From NCBI GenBank assembly GCA_032871835.1, contig CM065301.1, positions 79,640,069-79,704,068 of the forward strand: a stretch of DNA of 64,000 nt, read 5' to 3'. Position 1 is the stretch's first letter. Each line of letters starts with the position of its first letter. Source of the DNA: Dipteronia dyeriana. Taxonomy: Eukaryota > Streptophyta > Magnoliopsida > Sapindales > Sapindaceae. The position numbers and the translations under genes were made by a program. A model generated the notes under the pieces. It saw only the letters and a list, made by a program, of their open reading frames with translations. It was not told the DNA's origin and did no database searches. Positions 52,467 through 63,369 of this stretch are shown here, one piece after another.

Positions 52467-52681
52467 GTCATATTTTCTGCGCAATATTTACTTAAACCCT
52501 GCTCAGCCGGAGCATCCTCCAACACTTTTTTGCCCCATTCCAACGAAAAAGAATATTTAAATTCCTCCTCCTGATGAAATACCGAATATAGGTGTAATTA
52601 TTCGACTAAATCAAATAAATAGCAAGGCGACGCATTTCCGAACGTAATTATTCGATTATCGGATGCGAATCGAGCAAAAAA

Positions 52682-52800
52682 GAGGTGCAGCACGAGGACT
52701 TCCCAGGAGGTCACCCATCCTAGTAATGCTTTCGCCTAAGCACGCTTAACTTAGGAGTTCTGATGGGATCCTGTGCAATAGTGGTAGTATGGTCGCACCC
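52682..52800 (-). rRNA. 5S rRNA copy 163 (type C)
   Basis: CTGTGCAATAGTGGTAG, TTAACTTAGG, AATGCTTTCGCC; box A AGTTAAGCGTGCTTAG. Confidence 0.92.
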
Positions 52801-53017
52801 GTCATGTTTTATGCGCAATATTTACTTAAACCCTGCTCTGTCGGAGCATCCGCCACAACTTTTTTGCCCCATTCCAACGAAAAAGAATAATTTACGTTCC
52901 TCCACCTGATTAAAACCTGAATATAGGTGTAATTATTCGATTAAATCAAACAAACATTAATGCGACGCTTTTCCGAGCGTAATTATTCGATTATAGGATG
53001 AGAATCGAGCAAAAAAA

Positions 53018-53134
53018 GGGTGCAACACGAGGACATCTCAGGAGGTCACCCATCCTAGTACTGCTCTCGCCCAATCACGCTTAACTTCGGATTCTGATGG
53101 GATCTGGTGCATTAGTGCTGGTATAGTCGCACCC
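53018..53134 (-). rRNA. 5S rRNA copy 164 (type D)
   Basis: CCCAATCACGC in box A, a missing base in CGGATTCTGATGG, GATCTGGTGC, GGTATAGTCG. Copy 179 shares all of these. Confidence 0.92.
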
Positions 53135-53350
53135 GTCATGTTTTATGTGCAATATATACTTAAGACATGCTCTGTCGCAGCATCCTCCACAACTTTCTTA
53201 CCCCATTCCAAAGAAAAAGAATAATTCTCGTTCCTCCACCTGATTAAAACCTGAATATAGATGTAATTATTCGACAAAATCAAATAAATAGAAAGGCGAC
53301 GCTTTTCCAAGAGTAATTTTTCAATTATCGGATGCGAATCAAGCAAAAAA

Positions 53351-53469
53351 GTGGTGCAACACGAGGACTTCCCTGGAGGTCACCCATCCTAGTACTGCTC
53401 TCGCCCAAGCACGCATAACTACGGAGTTCTGATGGGATCCGGTGCATTAGTGTTGGTTCGGTCGCACCC
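53351..53469 (-). rRNA. 5S rRNA copy 165 (type E)
   Basis: CACGCATAACTACGG in box A and GTGTTGGTTCGG near the 5' end; CCCTGGAGG at box C. Confidence 0.92.
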
Positions 53470-53685
53470 GTTATGTTTTCTGCACAATATATACTTAAGC
53501 CCTACTCTGCCGGAGCTTCCTACAACATTTTTTTGCCCCATTCCAAAGAAAAAGAATAATTTGCATTCCTCCACCTGATTAAAACCTGAATATTCGTGTA
53601 AATATTCGACTAAATCAAGTAAATAGCAAGGAGTCGCTTTTCCGAGCGTAATTATTCGATTATCAGATGCGAATCGAGCAAAACA

Positions 53686-53804
53686 GGGGTGCAACAGGCG
53701 GACTTACCAGGAGGTCACCCATCCTAGTACTGCCCTCGCCCAAGCACGCTTAACTTTGGAGTTCCTATGGTATTCGGTGCATTAGTGCTGGTATGGTCGC
53801 ACCC
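53686..53804 (-). rRNA. 5S rRNA copy 166 (type F)
   Basis: GCAACAGGCGGACTTACC, CTGCCCTCGCC, TTAACTTTGG, CCTATGGTATTCGG. Confidence 0.91.
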
Positions 53805-54020
53805 GTATTGTTTCTGTGCAATATTTACTTAAACCTTACTCTGCCGGAGCATTCTCCACAACTTTCTTACCTCATTCCAAAGAAAAATAATAATTTCCGT
53901 TCCTCCACATGATTAAAACCTGAATATAGGTGTAATTATTCTACTAAATCAAATAAACAGCAAGGTGACGCTTTTCCGAGCATAATCATACGATTATCGG
54001 ATGCGTATCGAGCAAAAAAA

Positions 54021-54138
54021 GGGTATAACACGAGGACTTCCTAGGAGGTCACCCATCCTAGTATTGCTCTCGCCCAAGCACGCTTAACTTCGGAGTTCTA
54101 ATGGTATCCGGTGCATTAGTGCTGGTATGGTCGCACCA
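54021..54138 (-). rRNA. 5S rRNA copy 167 (type G)
   Basis: GGGTATAACACG 3' end, TATTGCTCTCG, box A intact, CTAATGGTATCC. Confidence 0.92.
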
Positions 54139-54354
54139 TTGTGTTTTCTGTGCAATATTTACTTGAGCCTCACTCTGTCGGAGAATCCTCCACAACTATC
54201 TTACCCCATTCTAAAGAAAAAGAATAATTTCGGTTCCTCCACCTGATTAAAACCTGAATATAGGTGTAATTATTCGACAAAATCAAATAAACAATAAGGC
54301 GACGCTTTTCCTAGCGTAATTATTTGATTATCGTATGCGAATTCAGCAAAAAAA

Positions 54355-54472
54355 GAGTGCAACACAAGGACTTCCCAGGGGGTCACCCTTCCTAGTACTG
54401 CTCTTGACCAAGCACGCTTAATTTCGGAGTTAAGATGGGATCTGTTGCATTAGTGCTAGTATGGTCGCATCC
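54355..54472 (-). rRNA. 5S rRNA copy 168 (type H)
   Basis: GAGTGCAACACAAGG, GCTCTTGACC, TTAATTTCGGAGTTAAGATGG, GATCTGTTGC. Confidence 0.92.
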
Positions 54473-54688
54473 GTCATGTTTTCTGCACAATATTTACTTA
54501 AACCCTGCTTTGCCGGAGCATCCTCCACAACTTTTTTGCCCCATTCCAACGAAAAAGAATAATTTACGTTCCTCTTCCTGATTAAAACCTGAATATAGGT
54601 GTAATAATTCGACTAAATCAAATAAATAGCAAGACCACGCTTTTCCGAGCGTAATTATTAGATTATCGGATGCGAATCGAGCAAAAAA

Positions 54689-54807
54689 GTGGTTCAACAC
54701 GAGGACTTCCCAGGAGGTCACCCATCCTAGTACTGCTCTCGCCCAAGCACGCTTAACTTCGAAGTTTTGATGGGATCTGGTGTATTAGTGCTGGTATAGT
54801 CACACCC
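54689..54807 (-). rRNA. 5S rRNA copy 169 (type I)
   Basis: GTGGTTCAACACG 3' end, box A intact, CGAAGTTTTGATGG, GATCTGGTGTATT, TATAGTCAC. Confidence 0.92.
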
Positions 54808-55024
54808 GTAATGTTTTCTGCACAATATTTACTTAAACCCTGTTATGCCGGAGCATCCTCCACAACTTTTTTGCTCCATTTCAATGAAAAAGAATAATTT
54901 ACGTTCCTCCACCTGATTAAAACTTTAATATAGGTGAAATTATTTAACTAAATCAAATAAATAGCAAGGCGACGCTTTTCCGAGCGCAATTATTCAATTA
55001 TCAGATGCGAATAGAGCAAATAAA

Positions 55025-55142
55025 GGGTGCAACACGAGTATTTCCCAAGAGGTCATCCATCCTAGTACTACTCTCGCCCAAGCACGCTTAACTTCGGAGT
55101 TCTGATGGGATCCGAAGCATTAGTGCTGGTATGGTAGCACAA
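55025..55142 (-). rRNA. 5S rRNA copy 170 (type A)
   Basis: GAGTATTTCCCAAGAGGTCATCC at box C differs from copy 161; GATCCGAAGCATT shared. Confidence 0.92.
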
Positions 55143-55351
55143 TTATGTTTCCTGTGTAATATTTACTTGAGCCTTACTCTGTCGGAGCACCTCCACAACT
55201 ATCTTATTCGAAAGAAAAAGAATAATTTCCGTTCCTCCACCTGATTAAAACCTGAATATAGATGTAATTATTCGACAAAATCAAAAAAAAAGTAATGCGA
55301 CGCTTTTCCGAGCGTAATTATTGAATAATCGGATGCCAATCGAGCAAAAAA

Positions 55352-55470
55352 GGGGTGCAACACGAGGACTTCACAGTGGGTGACCCATCCTAGTATTGCT
55401 CTCGCCCAAGCACGCTTAACATCGGAGTTATGATTGGATCCGGTGCATTAGTCCTAGTATGGTTGCGCCA
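55352..55470 (-). rRNA. 5S rRNA copy 171 (type B)
   Basis: TTAACATCGG, GTTATGATTGGATCC, GTCCTAGTATGG, GGTTGCGCC. Confidence 0.92.
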
Positions 55471-55686
55471 GTCATATTTTCTGCGCAATATTTACTTTAA
55501 CTCTGCTCAGCCGGAGCATCCTCCACAACTTTTTTGCCCCATTCCAACGAAAAAAAAATATTTAAATTCCTCCTCCTGATGAAATCCCGAATATAGGTGT
55601 AATTATTCGACTAAATCAAATAAATAGCAAGGCGACGCTTTTCCGAACGTAATTATTCGATTATCGGATGCGAATCGAGCAAAAAA

Positions 55687-55805
55687 GAGGTGCACCACGA
55701 GGACTTCCCAGGAGGTCACCCATCCTAGTACTGCTATCGCCTAAGCACGCTTAACTTCGAAGTTCTGATGGGATCCGGTGCAATAGTGGTAGTATGGTCG
55801 CACCC
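55687..55805 (-). rRNA. 5S rRNA copy 172 (type C)
   Basis: GTGCACCACG 3' end, TGCTATCGCC, GTGCAATAGTGGTAG. Confidence 0.92.
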
Positions 55806-56022
55806 GTCATGTTTTTTGCGCAATATTTACTTAAACCCTACTCTGTCGGAGCATCCGCCACAACTTTTTTGCCCCATTCCAACGAAAAAGAATAATTTAC
55901 GTTCCTCCACATGATTAAAACCTGAATATAGGTGTAATTATTCTACTAAATCAAATAAACAGAAAGGCGACGCTTTTCCGAGCATAATCATACGATTATC
56001 GGATGCGTATCGAGCAAAAAAA

Positions 56023-56140
56023 GGGTATAACACGAGGACTTCCTAGGAGGTCACCCATCCTAGTATTGCTCTCGCCCAAGCACGCTTAACTTCGGAGTTC
56101 TGATGGGATCCGGTGCATTAGTGCTGGTATGGTCGCACCA
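56023..56140 (-). rRNA. 5S rRNA copy 173 (type G)
   Basis: GGGTATAACACG, CCTAGGAGG, TATTGCTCTCG; otherwise consensus, with box A intact. Confidence 0.93.
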
Positions 56141-56356
56141 TTGTGTTTTCTGTGCAATATTTACTTGAGCCTCACTCTGTCGGAGAATCCTCCACAACTA
56201 TCTTACCCCATTCCAAAGAAAAAGAATAATTTCGGTTCCTCCACCAGATTAAAACCTGAATATAGGTGAAATTATTCGACAAAATCAAAGAAACAATAAG
56301 GCGACGCTTTTCCTAGCATAATTATTTGATTATCGTATGCGAAATCAGCAAAAAAA

Positions 56357-56474
56357 AAGTGCAACACAAGGACTTCCCAGGGGGTCACCCATCCTAGTAC
56401 TGCTCTCGACCAAGCATGCTTAATTTCGGAGTTAAGATGGGATCTGTTGCATTAGTGCTAGTATGGTCGCATCC
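56357..56474 (-). rRNA. 5S rRNA copy 174 (type H)
   Basis: AAGTGCAACACAAGG, GACCAAGCATGC, TTAATTTCGGAGTTAAGATGG. The terminal GGG is replaced by A, merging with the T-run. Confidence 0.91.
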
Positions 56475-56690
56475 GTCATGTTTTCTGCACAATATTTACT
56501 TAAACCCTGCTCTGCCGGAGCATCCTCCACAACTTTTTTGCCCCATTCCAACGAAAAAGAATAATTTACGTTCCTCTTCCTGATTAAAACCTGAATATAG
56601 GTGTAATAATTCGACTAAATCAAATAAATAGCAAGACCACGCTTTTCCGAGCGTAATTATTAGATTATCGGATGCGAATCGAGCAAAAAA

Positions 56691-56809
56691 GTGGTTCAAC
56701 ACGAGGACTTCCCAGGAGGTCACCCATCCTAGTACTGCTCTCGCCCAAACACGCTTAACTTCGAAGTTTTGATGGGATCTGGTGTATTAGTGCTGGTATA
56801 GTCGCACCC
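56691..56809 (-). rRNA. 5S rRNA copy 175 (type I)
   Basis: GTGGTTCAACACG, CCCAAACACGC in box A, GATCTGGTGTATT, TATAGTCG. Confidence 0.92.
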
Positions 56810-57026
56810 GTAATGTTTTCTGCACAATATTTACTTAAACCCTGCTATGCCGGAGCATCCTCCACAACTTTTTTTCTCCATTTCAATGAAAAAGAATAAT
56901 TTACGTTCCTCCACCTGATTAAAACTTTAATATAGGTGTAATTATTTAACTAAATCAAATAAATAGCAAGGCGACGCTTTTCCGAGCGCAATTATTCAAT
57001 TATCAGATGCGAATAGAGCAAATAAA

Positions 57027-57144
57027 GGGTGCAACACGAGTATTTCCCAAGAGGTCATCCATCCTAGTACTGCTCTCGCCCAAGCACGATTAACTTCGGA
57101 GTTCTGATGGGATCCGAAGCATTAGTGCTGGTATGGTAGCACAA
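57027..57144 (-). rRNA. 5S rRNA copy 176 (type A)
   Basis: GAGTATTTCCCAAGAGG, CACGATTAAC in box A, GATCCGAAGCATT. Confidence 0.92.
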
Positions 57145-57353
57145 TTATGTTTCCTGTGTAATATTTACTTGAGCCTTACTCTGTCGGAGCACCTCCACAA
57201 CTATCTTATTCGAAAGAAAAAGAATAATTTCCGTTCCTCCACCTGATTAAAACCTGAATATAGATGTAATTATTCGACAAAATCAAAAAAAAAGTAATGC
57301 GACGCTTTTCCGAGCGTAATTATTGAATAATCGGATGCCAATCGAGCAAAAAA

Positions 57354-57472
57354 GGGGTGCAACACGAGGACTTCACAGTGGGTGACCCATCCTAGTATTG
57401 CTCTCGCCCTAGCACGCTTAACATCGGAGTTCTGATTGGATCCGGTGCATTAGTCCTAGTATGGTTGCGCCA
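57354..57472 (-). rRNA. 5S rRNA copy 177 (type B)
   Basis: GCCCTAGCACGC, TTAACATCGG, TGATTGGATCC, GTCCTAG. Its upstream spacer has the common TTATGTTCCTCCACC, not the type-B TTTAAATTCCTCC, marking a recombination point. Confidence 0.92.
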
Positions 57473-57688
57473 GTCATATTTTCTGCGCAATATTTACTTA
57501 AACCCTGCTCAGCCGGAGCATCCTCCACAACTTTTTTGCCCCATTCCAACGAAAAAAAATATTTATGTTCCTCCACCTGATTAAAACATGAATATAGGTG
57601 TAATTATTCGACAAATAAAAATAAACTAGCAAGGCGACGCTTTTCCGAGCGTAATTATTCGATTATCGGATGCGAATCGAGCAAAAAA

Positions 57689-57806
57689 GAGGTGCAACAC
57701 GAGGACTTCCCAGGAGGTCACCCATCCTAGTACTGCTCACGCCTAAGCACGCTTAACTTCGGAGTTCTGATGGATCCGGTGCATTAGTGCTGGTATGGTC
57801 GCACCC
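57689..57806 (-). rRNA. 5S rRNA copy 178 (recombinant)
   Basis: Takes the place of type C but lacks CAATAGTGG. One base is lost in CTGATGGATCC; CTGCTCACGCC; otherwise near consensus. Confidence 0.92.
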
Positions 57807-58022
57807 GTCATGTTTTCTGCGCTATATTTACTTAAACCTTACTCTGTCGGAGCATCCGCCACACTATCTTAGCCTAATTCCAAAGAAAAAGAATAATTTA
57901 CGTTCCTCCACCTGATTAAAACATGAATATAGGTGTAATTATTCGACAAATAAATATAAACAGCAATGCGACGCTTTTCCGAGCGTAATTATTCGATTAT
58001 AGGATGAGAATCGAGCAAAAAA

Positions 58023-58140
58023 AAGGTGCAACACGAGGAAATCCCAGGAGGTCACCCATCCTAGTACTGCTCTCGCCCAATCACGCTTAACTTCGGATTC
58101 TGATGGGATCTGGTGCATTAGTGCTGGTATAGTCGCACCC
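58023..58140 (-). rRNA. 5S rRNA copy 179 (type D)
   Basis: CCCAATCACGC, CGGATTCTGATGG with one base lost, GATCTGGTGC, TATAGTCG, matching copy 164. Confidence 0.92.
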
Positions 58141-58356
58141 GTCATGTTTTATGCGCAATATATACTTAAGCCATGCTCTATCGCAGCATCCTCCACAACT
58201 TTCTTACCCCATTCCAAAGAAAAAGAATAATTCTCGTTCCTCCACCTGATTAAAACCTGAATATAGGTGTAATTATTTGACAAAATCAAATAAACAATTA
58301 GGCGACGCTTTTCCTAGCGTAATTATTTGATTATCGGATGCGAATTGAGCAAAAAA

Positions 58357-58475
58357 GAAGTGCAACACAAGGACTTCCCAGGGGGTCACTCATCCTAGTA
58401 CTGCTCTCGACCAAGCACGCTTAATTTCGGAGTTAAGATGGGATCTGCTGCATTAGTGCTAGTATGGTCGCATCC
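58357..58475 (-). rRNA. 5S rRNA copy 180 (type H)
   Basis: GAAGTGCAACACAAGG, TCGACCAAGC, TTAATTTCGGAGTTAAGATGG, GATCTGCTGC. Confidence 0.92.
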
Positions 58476-58691
58476 GTCATGTTTTCTGCACAATATTTGC
58501 TTAAACCCTGCTCTGCCGGAGCATCCTCCATAACTTTTTTGCCCCATTCCAACGAAAAAGAATAATTTACGTTCCTCTTCCTGATTAAAACCTAAATATA
58601 GGTGTAATAATTCGACTAAATCAAATAAATAGCAAGACCACGCTTTTCCGAGCGTAATTATTAGATTATCGGATGCGAATCGAGCAAAAAA

Positions 58692-58810
58692 GTGGTTCAA
58701 CACGAGGACTTCCCAGGAGGTCACCCATCCTAGTACTTCTATCGCCCAAGCACGCTTAACTTCGAAGTTTTGATGGGATCCGGTGTATTAGTGCTGGTAT
58801 GGTCGCAACC
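58692..58810 (-). rRNA. 5S rRNA copy 181 (type I)
   Basis: GTGGTTCAACACG, TACTTCTATCGCC, GATCCGGTGTATT, GTCGCAACC. Confidence 0.92.
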
Positions 58811-59027
58811 GTAATGTTTTCTGCACAATATTTACTTAAACCCTGCTATGCCGGAGCATCCTCCACAACTTTTTTGCTCCATTCCAATGAAAAAGAATAA
58901 TTTACGTTCCTCCACCTGATTAAAACTTTAATATAGGTGTAATTATTTAACTAAATCAAATAAATAGCAAGGCGACGCTTTTCCGAGCGCAATTATTCAA
59001 TTATCAGATGCGAATCGAGCAATTAAA

Positions 59028-59145
59028 GGGTGCAACACGAGTATTTCCCAAGCGGTCATCCATCCTAGTACTGCTCTCGCCCAAGCACGCATAACTTCGG
59101 AGTTCTGATGGGATCCGAAGCATTAGTGCTGGTATGGTAGCACAA
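59028..59145 (-). rRNA. 5S rRNA copy 182 (type A)
   Basis: GAGTATTTCCCAAGCGG, CACGCATAAC in box A, GATCCGAAGCATT. Confidence 0.92.
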
Positions 59146-59354
59146 TTAAGTTTCCTGTGTAATATTTACTTGAGCCTTACTCTGTCGGAGCACCTCCACA
59201 ACTATCTTATTCTAAAGAAAAAGAATAATTTTCGTTCCTCCACCAGATTAAAACCTGAATATAGATGTAATTATTCGACAAAATCAAAAAAACAGTAATG
59301 CGATGCTTTTCCGAGCGTAATTATTGAATAATCGGATGCCAATCGAGAAAAAAA

Positions 59355-59473
59355 TGGGTGCAACACGAGGACTTCACAGCGGGTGACCCATCCTAGTACT
59401 GCTCTCGCCCAAGCACGCTTAACATCGGAGTTCTGATTGGATCTGGTGCATTAGTGCTAGTATGGTTGCGCCA
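59355..59473 (-). rRNA. 5S rRNA copy 183 (type B)
   Basis: TTAACATCGG, TGATTGGATCTGG, GGTTGCGCC; upstream spacer again has TTTAAATTCCTCC. Confidence 0.92.
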
Positions 59474-59688
59474 GTCATATTTTCTGCGCAATATTTACTT
59501 AAACCCTGCTCAGCCGGAGCATCCTCCACAACTTTTTTGCCCCATTCCAACGAAAAAGAATATTTAAATTCCTCCTCCTGATGAAATCCCGAATATAGGT
59601 GTAATTATTCGACTAAATCAAATAAATAGCAAGGCGACGCTTTTCCGAACGTAATTATTCGATTATCGGATGCGAATCGAGCAAAAAA

Positions 59689-59807
59689 AAGGTGCAACAC
59701 GAGGACTTCCCAGGAGGTCACCCATCCTAGTAATGCTCTCGCCTAAGCACGCTTAACTTCGGAGTTCTGATGGGATCCGACGCAATAGTGGTAGTATGGT
59801 CGCACCC
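59689..59807 (-). rRNA. 5S rRNA copy 184 (type C)
   Basis: TAATGCTCTCGCC, GATCCGACGCAATAGTGG. Confidence 0.92.
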
Positions 59808-60024
59808 GTCATGTTTTTTGCGTAATATTTACTTAAACCCTGCTCTGTCGGAGCATCCGCCACAACTTTTTTGCCCCATTCCAACGAAAAAGAATAATTT
59901 ACGTTCCTCCACCTGATTAAAACATGAATATAGGTGTAATTATTCGACAAAATAAAATAAACAATAAGGCGACGCTTTTCCTAGCGTAATTATTTGATTA
60001 TCGGATGCGAATTGAGCAAAAAAT

Positions 60025-60142
60025 GAGTGCAACACAAGGACTTCCCAGGGGGTCACCCATCCTAGTACTGCTCTCGACCAAGCACGCTTAACTTCGGAGT
60101 TAAGATGGGATCTGCAGCATTAGTACTAGTATGGTCGCATCC
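60025..60142 (-). rRNA. 5S rRNA copy 185 (type H)
   Basis: GAGTGCAACACAAGG, TCGACCAAGC, GGAGTTAAGATGG, GATCTGCAGC. Box A is intact here, unlike copies 168, 174 and 180. Confidence 0.92.
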
Positions 60143-60358
60143 GTCATGTTTTCTGCACAATATTTACTTAAACCCTGCTCTGCCGGATCATCCTCCAAAA
60201 CTTTTTTGCCCCATTCCAATAAAAAAGAATAATTTACGTTCCTCTTCTTGATTAAAACCTGAATATAGGTGTAATAATTCGACTAAATCAAATAAATAGC
60301 AATACGACGCTTTTTCGAGCGTAATTATTCGATTATCGGATTCGAATCGAGCAAAAAA

Positions 60359-60475
60359 GTGGTTCAACACGAGGACTTCCCAGGAGGTCACCCATCCTAG
60401 TACTGCTCTCGCCCAAGCACGCTTAACTTCGAAGTTCTATTGATCCGGTGTATTAGTGCTGGTATGGTCGCACTC
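60359..60475 (-). rRNA. 5S rRNA copy 186 (type I)
   Basis: GTGGTTCAACACG; a short loss gives GTTCTATTGATCCGG; GTGTATT. Confidence 0.91.
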
Positions 60476-60712
60476 GTAATGTTTTCTGCACAATCTTTAC
60501 TTAAACCCTGCTATGCCGGAGCATCCTCCACAACTTTTTTGCTCCATTTCAATGAAAAAGAATAATTTATGTTCCTCCACCTGATTAAAACTTTAATATA
60601 GGTGTAATTATTTAACTAAATCAAATAAATAGCAAGGCGACGCTTTTCCGAGCCAATTATTCTATTATCGGATGCGAATCGAACAAATAAAGGGTGCAAC
60701 ACGAGGAATTCC

Positions 60713-60730
60713 CAGGAGGTCACCCATCCT
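60713..60730 (-). promoter_or_regulatory. Box C of the internal control region, copy 187
   Basis: AGGATGGGTGACCTCCTG on the - strand at 5S nucleotides 80 to 97. This is the TFIIIA-contacting box C and is unchanged here. Many other copies show GGATGGTGA (one G lost) or GGTTGGGTGA. Confidence 0.85.
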
Positions 60731-60737
60731 AGTACTG

Positions 60738-60743
60738 CTCTCG
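60738..60743 (-). promoter_or_regulatory. Intermediate element, copy 187
   Basis: CGAGAG on the - strand at 5S nucleotides 67 to 72, the known place of the intermediate element of the 5S internal promoter. Confidence 0.6.
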
Positions 60744-60745
60744 CC

Positions 60746-60760
60746 CAAGCACGCTTAACT
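60746..60760 (-). promoter_or_regulatory. Box A of the internal control region, copy 187
   Basis: Read on the - strand this is AGTTAAGCGTGCTTG at 5S nucleotides 50 to 64, the position and sequence of box A in plant 5S genes. It is intact here and serves as the reference for calling box A changes in other copies. Confidence 0.85.
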
Positions 60761-61025
60761 TCGGAGTTCTGATGGGATCCGGTGCATTAGTGCTGGTATG
60801 GTCGCACCAGTCATGTTTTCTGTGCAATATTTACTTAAACCTTACTCTGTCGGAGCATCCTCCACAACTATCTTACCTAATTCAAAGAAAAAGAATAATT
60901 TATGTTCCTCCACCTGATTAAAACATGAATATAGGTGTAATTATTCGACAAATATAAATAAACAGCAAGGCAACGCTTTTCCGAGCGTAATTATTCGATT
61001 ATCGGATGCGAATCGAGCAAAAAAA

Positions 61026-61144
61026 GGGTTGCAACACGAGGACTTCACAGCGGGTCACCCATCCTAGTACTGCTTTCGCCCAAGCACGCTTAACTTCAGA
61101 GTTCTGATTGGATCCGCTGCATTAGTGCTAGTATGGTTGCGCCA
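61026..61144 (-). rRNA. 5S rRNA copy 188 (type B-like)
   Basis: CACAGCGGGTCACCC, TGCTTTCGCC, TTAACTTCAG, TGATTGGATCCGCTGC, GGTTGCGCC. Confidence 0.92.
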
Positions 61145-61359
61145 GTCATATTTTCTGCGCAATATTTACTTAAACCCTGCTCTGCCGGAGCATCTTCCAC
61201 AACTTTTTTGCCCCATTCCAAAGAAAAAGAATATTTAAATTCCTCCTCCTGATTAAATCCTGAATATAGGTGTAATTATTCGACTAAATCAAATAAATAG
61301 CAAGGCGACGCATTTCCGAACGTAATTATTCGATTATCATATGCGAATCGAGCAAAAAA

Positions 61360-61478
61360 GAGGTGCAACACGAGGACTTCCCAGGAGGTCACCCATGCTA
61401 GTACTGCTCTCGCCCAAGCATGCTTAACTTCGGAGTTCTGATGGGATCCGGTGCTTTAGTGCTAGTATGGTCGCAACC
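61360..61478 (-). rRNA. 5S rRNA copy 189
   Basis: CCCATGCTAG at box C, AAGCATGC in box A, GGTGCTTTAGTGCTAG, GTCGCAACC. Confidence 0.93.
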
Positions 61479-61693
61479 GGCATGTTTTCTGTGCAATATT
61501 TACTTAAACCCTGCTCTGCCGGAGCATCCGCCACAACTTTTTTGCCCCATTCCAATGAAAAAGAATAATTTACGTTCCTCCACCTGATTAAACCCTAATA
61601 TAGGTGTAATTATTCGACTAAATCAAATAAACAGCAAGGCGACACTTTTCTGAGCGTAATTATTCGATTATAGGATGAGAATCGAGCAAAAAA

Positions 61694-61812
61694 GAGGTGC
61701 AACATGAGGACATCCCAGGAGGTCACCCATCCTAGTACTTATCTCGCCCAAGCACGCTTAACTACGGAGTTCTGATGGGATCTGGTGCATTAGTGCTGGT
61801 ATGGTCGCACCC
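61694..61812 (-). rRNA. 5S rRNA copy 190
   Basis: CAACATGAGG, TACTTATCTCGCC, TTAACTACGG, GATCTGGTGC. Confidence 0.92.
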
Positions 61813-62028
61813 ATCATGTTTTCTACGCTATATTTACTTAAACCTTACTCTGTCGGAGTATCCGCCACGACTATCTTACCTAATTCTAAAGAAAAAGAAT
61901 AATTTATGTTCCTCCACCTGATTAAAACATGAATATAGGTGTAATTATTCGACAAATAAATATAAACAGCAAGGCAACGCTTTTCCGAGCGTAATTATTC
62001 GATTATCGGATGCGAATCGAGCAAAAAA

Positions 62029-62147
62029 TGGGCGCAACACGAGGGCTTCCCAGTAGGTCACCCATCCTAGTACTGCTTTCGCCCAAGCACGCTTAACTTC
62101 ATAGTTCTGATAGGATCCGATGCATTAGTGCTGGTATGGTCGCACCC
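62029..62147 (-). rRNA. 5S rRNA copy 191
   Basis: GGGCGCAACACG, CCCAGTAGG, TGCTTTCGCC, TTCATAGTTCTGATAGG, GATCCGATGC. Confidence 0.92.
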
Positions 62148-62364
62148 GTCATGTTTTCTATGCAATATTTACTTAAACCTTACTCTGTTGGAGCATCCTA
62201 CACAACTATCTTACTTAATTCCAAAAAAAAAAGAATAATTTCTATTCCTTCAGCTGATTAAAACATAAATATAGGTGTAATTATTCGACAAATAAAAATA
62301 AACAGCAAGGCAATGCTTTTCCGATTGTAATTATTCTATTATCGGATGCGAATCGAGCAAAAAA

Positions 62365-62483
62365 GTGGTGCAACACGAGGACTTCCCAAGAGGTCACCCA
62401 TCCTAGTACTGCTCTCGCCCAAGCACGCTTTACTTCGGAGTTTTGATGGGATCCGGCGCATTAGTGCTGGTATGGTCGCACCC
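62365..62483 (-). rRNA. 5S rRNA copy 192
   Basis: CACGCTTTACTTCGG in box A, GTTTTGATGG, GATCCGGCGC. Copies 195 and 196 share these variants. Confidence 0.92.
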
Positions 62484-62700
62484 GTCATGTTTTCTGGGCT
62501 ATATTTACTTAAACCTTACTCTGTCGGAGTATCCGCCACGACTATCTTACCTAATTCCAAAGAAAAAGAATAATTTATGTTCCTCCACCTGATTAAAACA
62601 TTAATATAGGTGTAATTATTCGACAAATAAATATAAACAGCAAGGCAACGCTTTTCCAAGCCTAATTATTCGATTATCGGATGCAAATCGAACAAAAATG

Positions 62701-62818
62701 GGGTGCAACACGAGGACTTCCCAGGAGGTCACCCTGCCTAGTACTGCTCTCGCCCATGCACGCTTAACTACGGAGTTCTGATGGGATCCGGTGGATTAGT
62801 GCTGGTATGGTCGCACCT
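62701..62818 (-). rRNA. 5S rRNA copy 193
   Basis: CACCCTGCCTAG at box C, CATGCACGC, TTAACTACGG, GGTGGATT. Confidence 0.91.
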
Positions 62819-63035
62819 GTCATGTTTTCTGCGCTATATTTACTTAAACCTTACTCTGTCGGAGTATCCGCCACGACTATCTTACCTAATTCCAAAGAAA
62901 AAGAATAATTTATGTTCCTCCACCTGATTAAAACATGAATATAGGTGTAATTATTCGACAAATAAATATAAACAGCAAGGCAATGCTTTTCCGTGCGTAA
63001 TTATTCGATTATCGGATGCGAATCGAACAAAAAAA

Positions 63036-63153
63036 GGGTGCAAAACGAGGACTTCCCAGGAGGTCACCCATCCTAGTACTGATATCGCCCAAGCACGCTT
63101 AACTTTAGAGTTCTGATGAGATCCGATGCATTAGTGCTGGTATGGTCGCTCCC
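63036..63153 (-). rRNA. 5S rRNA copy 194
   Basis: GCAAAACGAGG, TGATATCGCC, TTAACTTTAG, GATGAGATCCGATGC, GTCGCTCCC. Confidence 0.91.
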
Positions 63154-63369
63154 GTCATGTTTTCTGCGCAATATTTACATAAACCTTACTCTGTCGGAGC
63201 ATCCTCCACGACTATCTTACCTAATTCCAAAGAAAATGAATAATTTATGTTCCTCCACCTGATTAAAACATTAATATAGGTGTAACTATTCTACAAATAA
63301 ATATAAACAGCAAGGCAATGCTTTTCCGATTGTAATTATTCTATTATCGGATGCGAATCGAGCAAAAAA

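Larger units (their letters stand above)
52021..60691 (-). repeat. Nested higher-order repeat of nine, six, six and five units
   Basis: Monomer types in left-to-right order are A (GATCCGAAGCATT), B (TGATTGGATC), C (CAATAGTGG), D (CCCAATCACG), E, F, G (GGGTATAAC), H (GTTAAGATGGG) and I (GTGGTTCAAC). The first block, 52021-55024, is ABCDEFGHI. The second, 55025-57026, is ABCGHI. The third, 57027-59027, is AB, a recombinant, then DHI. The fourth, 59028-60691, is ABCHI. Type A starts at 52021, 55025, 57027 and 59028. The series reads as one parental block with different internal deletions, as expected from unequal crossing over in register with the 335-bp unit. Confidence 0.88.
60692..60809 (-). 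rRNA. 5S rRNA copy 187 (closest to consensus)
   Basis: Boxes A, IE and C, the CCATACC to CCATCAGAACTCC region and most of the 3' half match the window consensus. The differences I see are CTGG instead of GGG at the very 5' end and GGGAATTCC for GGGAAGTCC near the 3' end. If any copy here is still transcribed, this is the best candidate, though the downstream run is TTTATTTG rather than a clean T-run. Confidence 0.94.
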
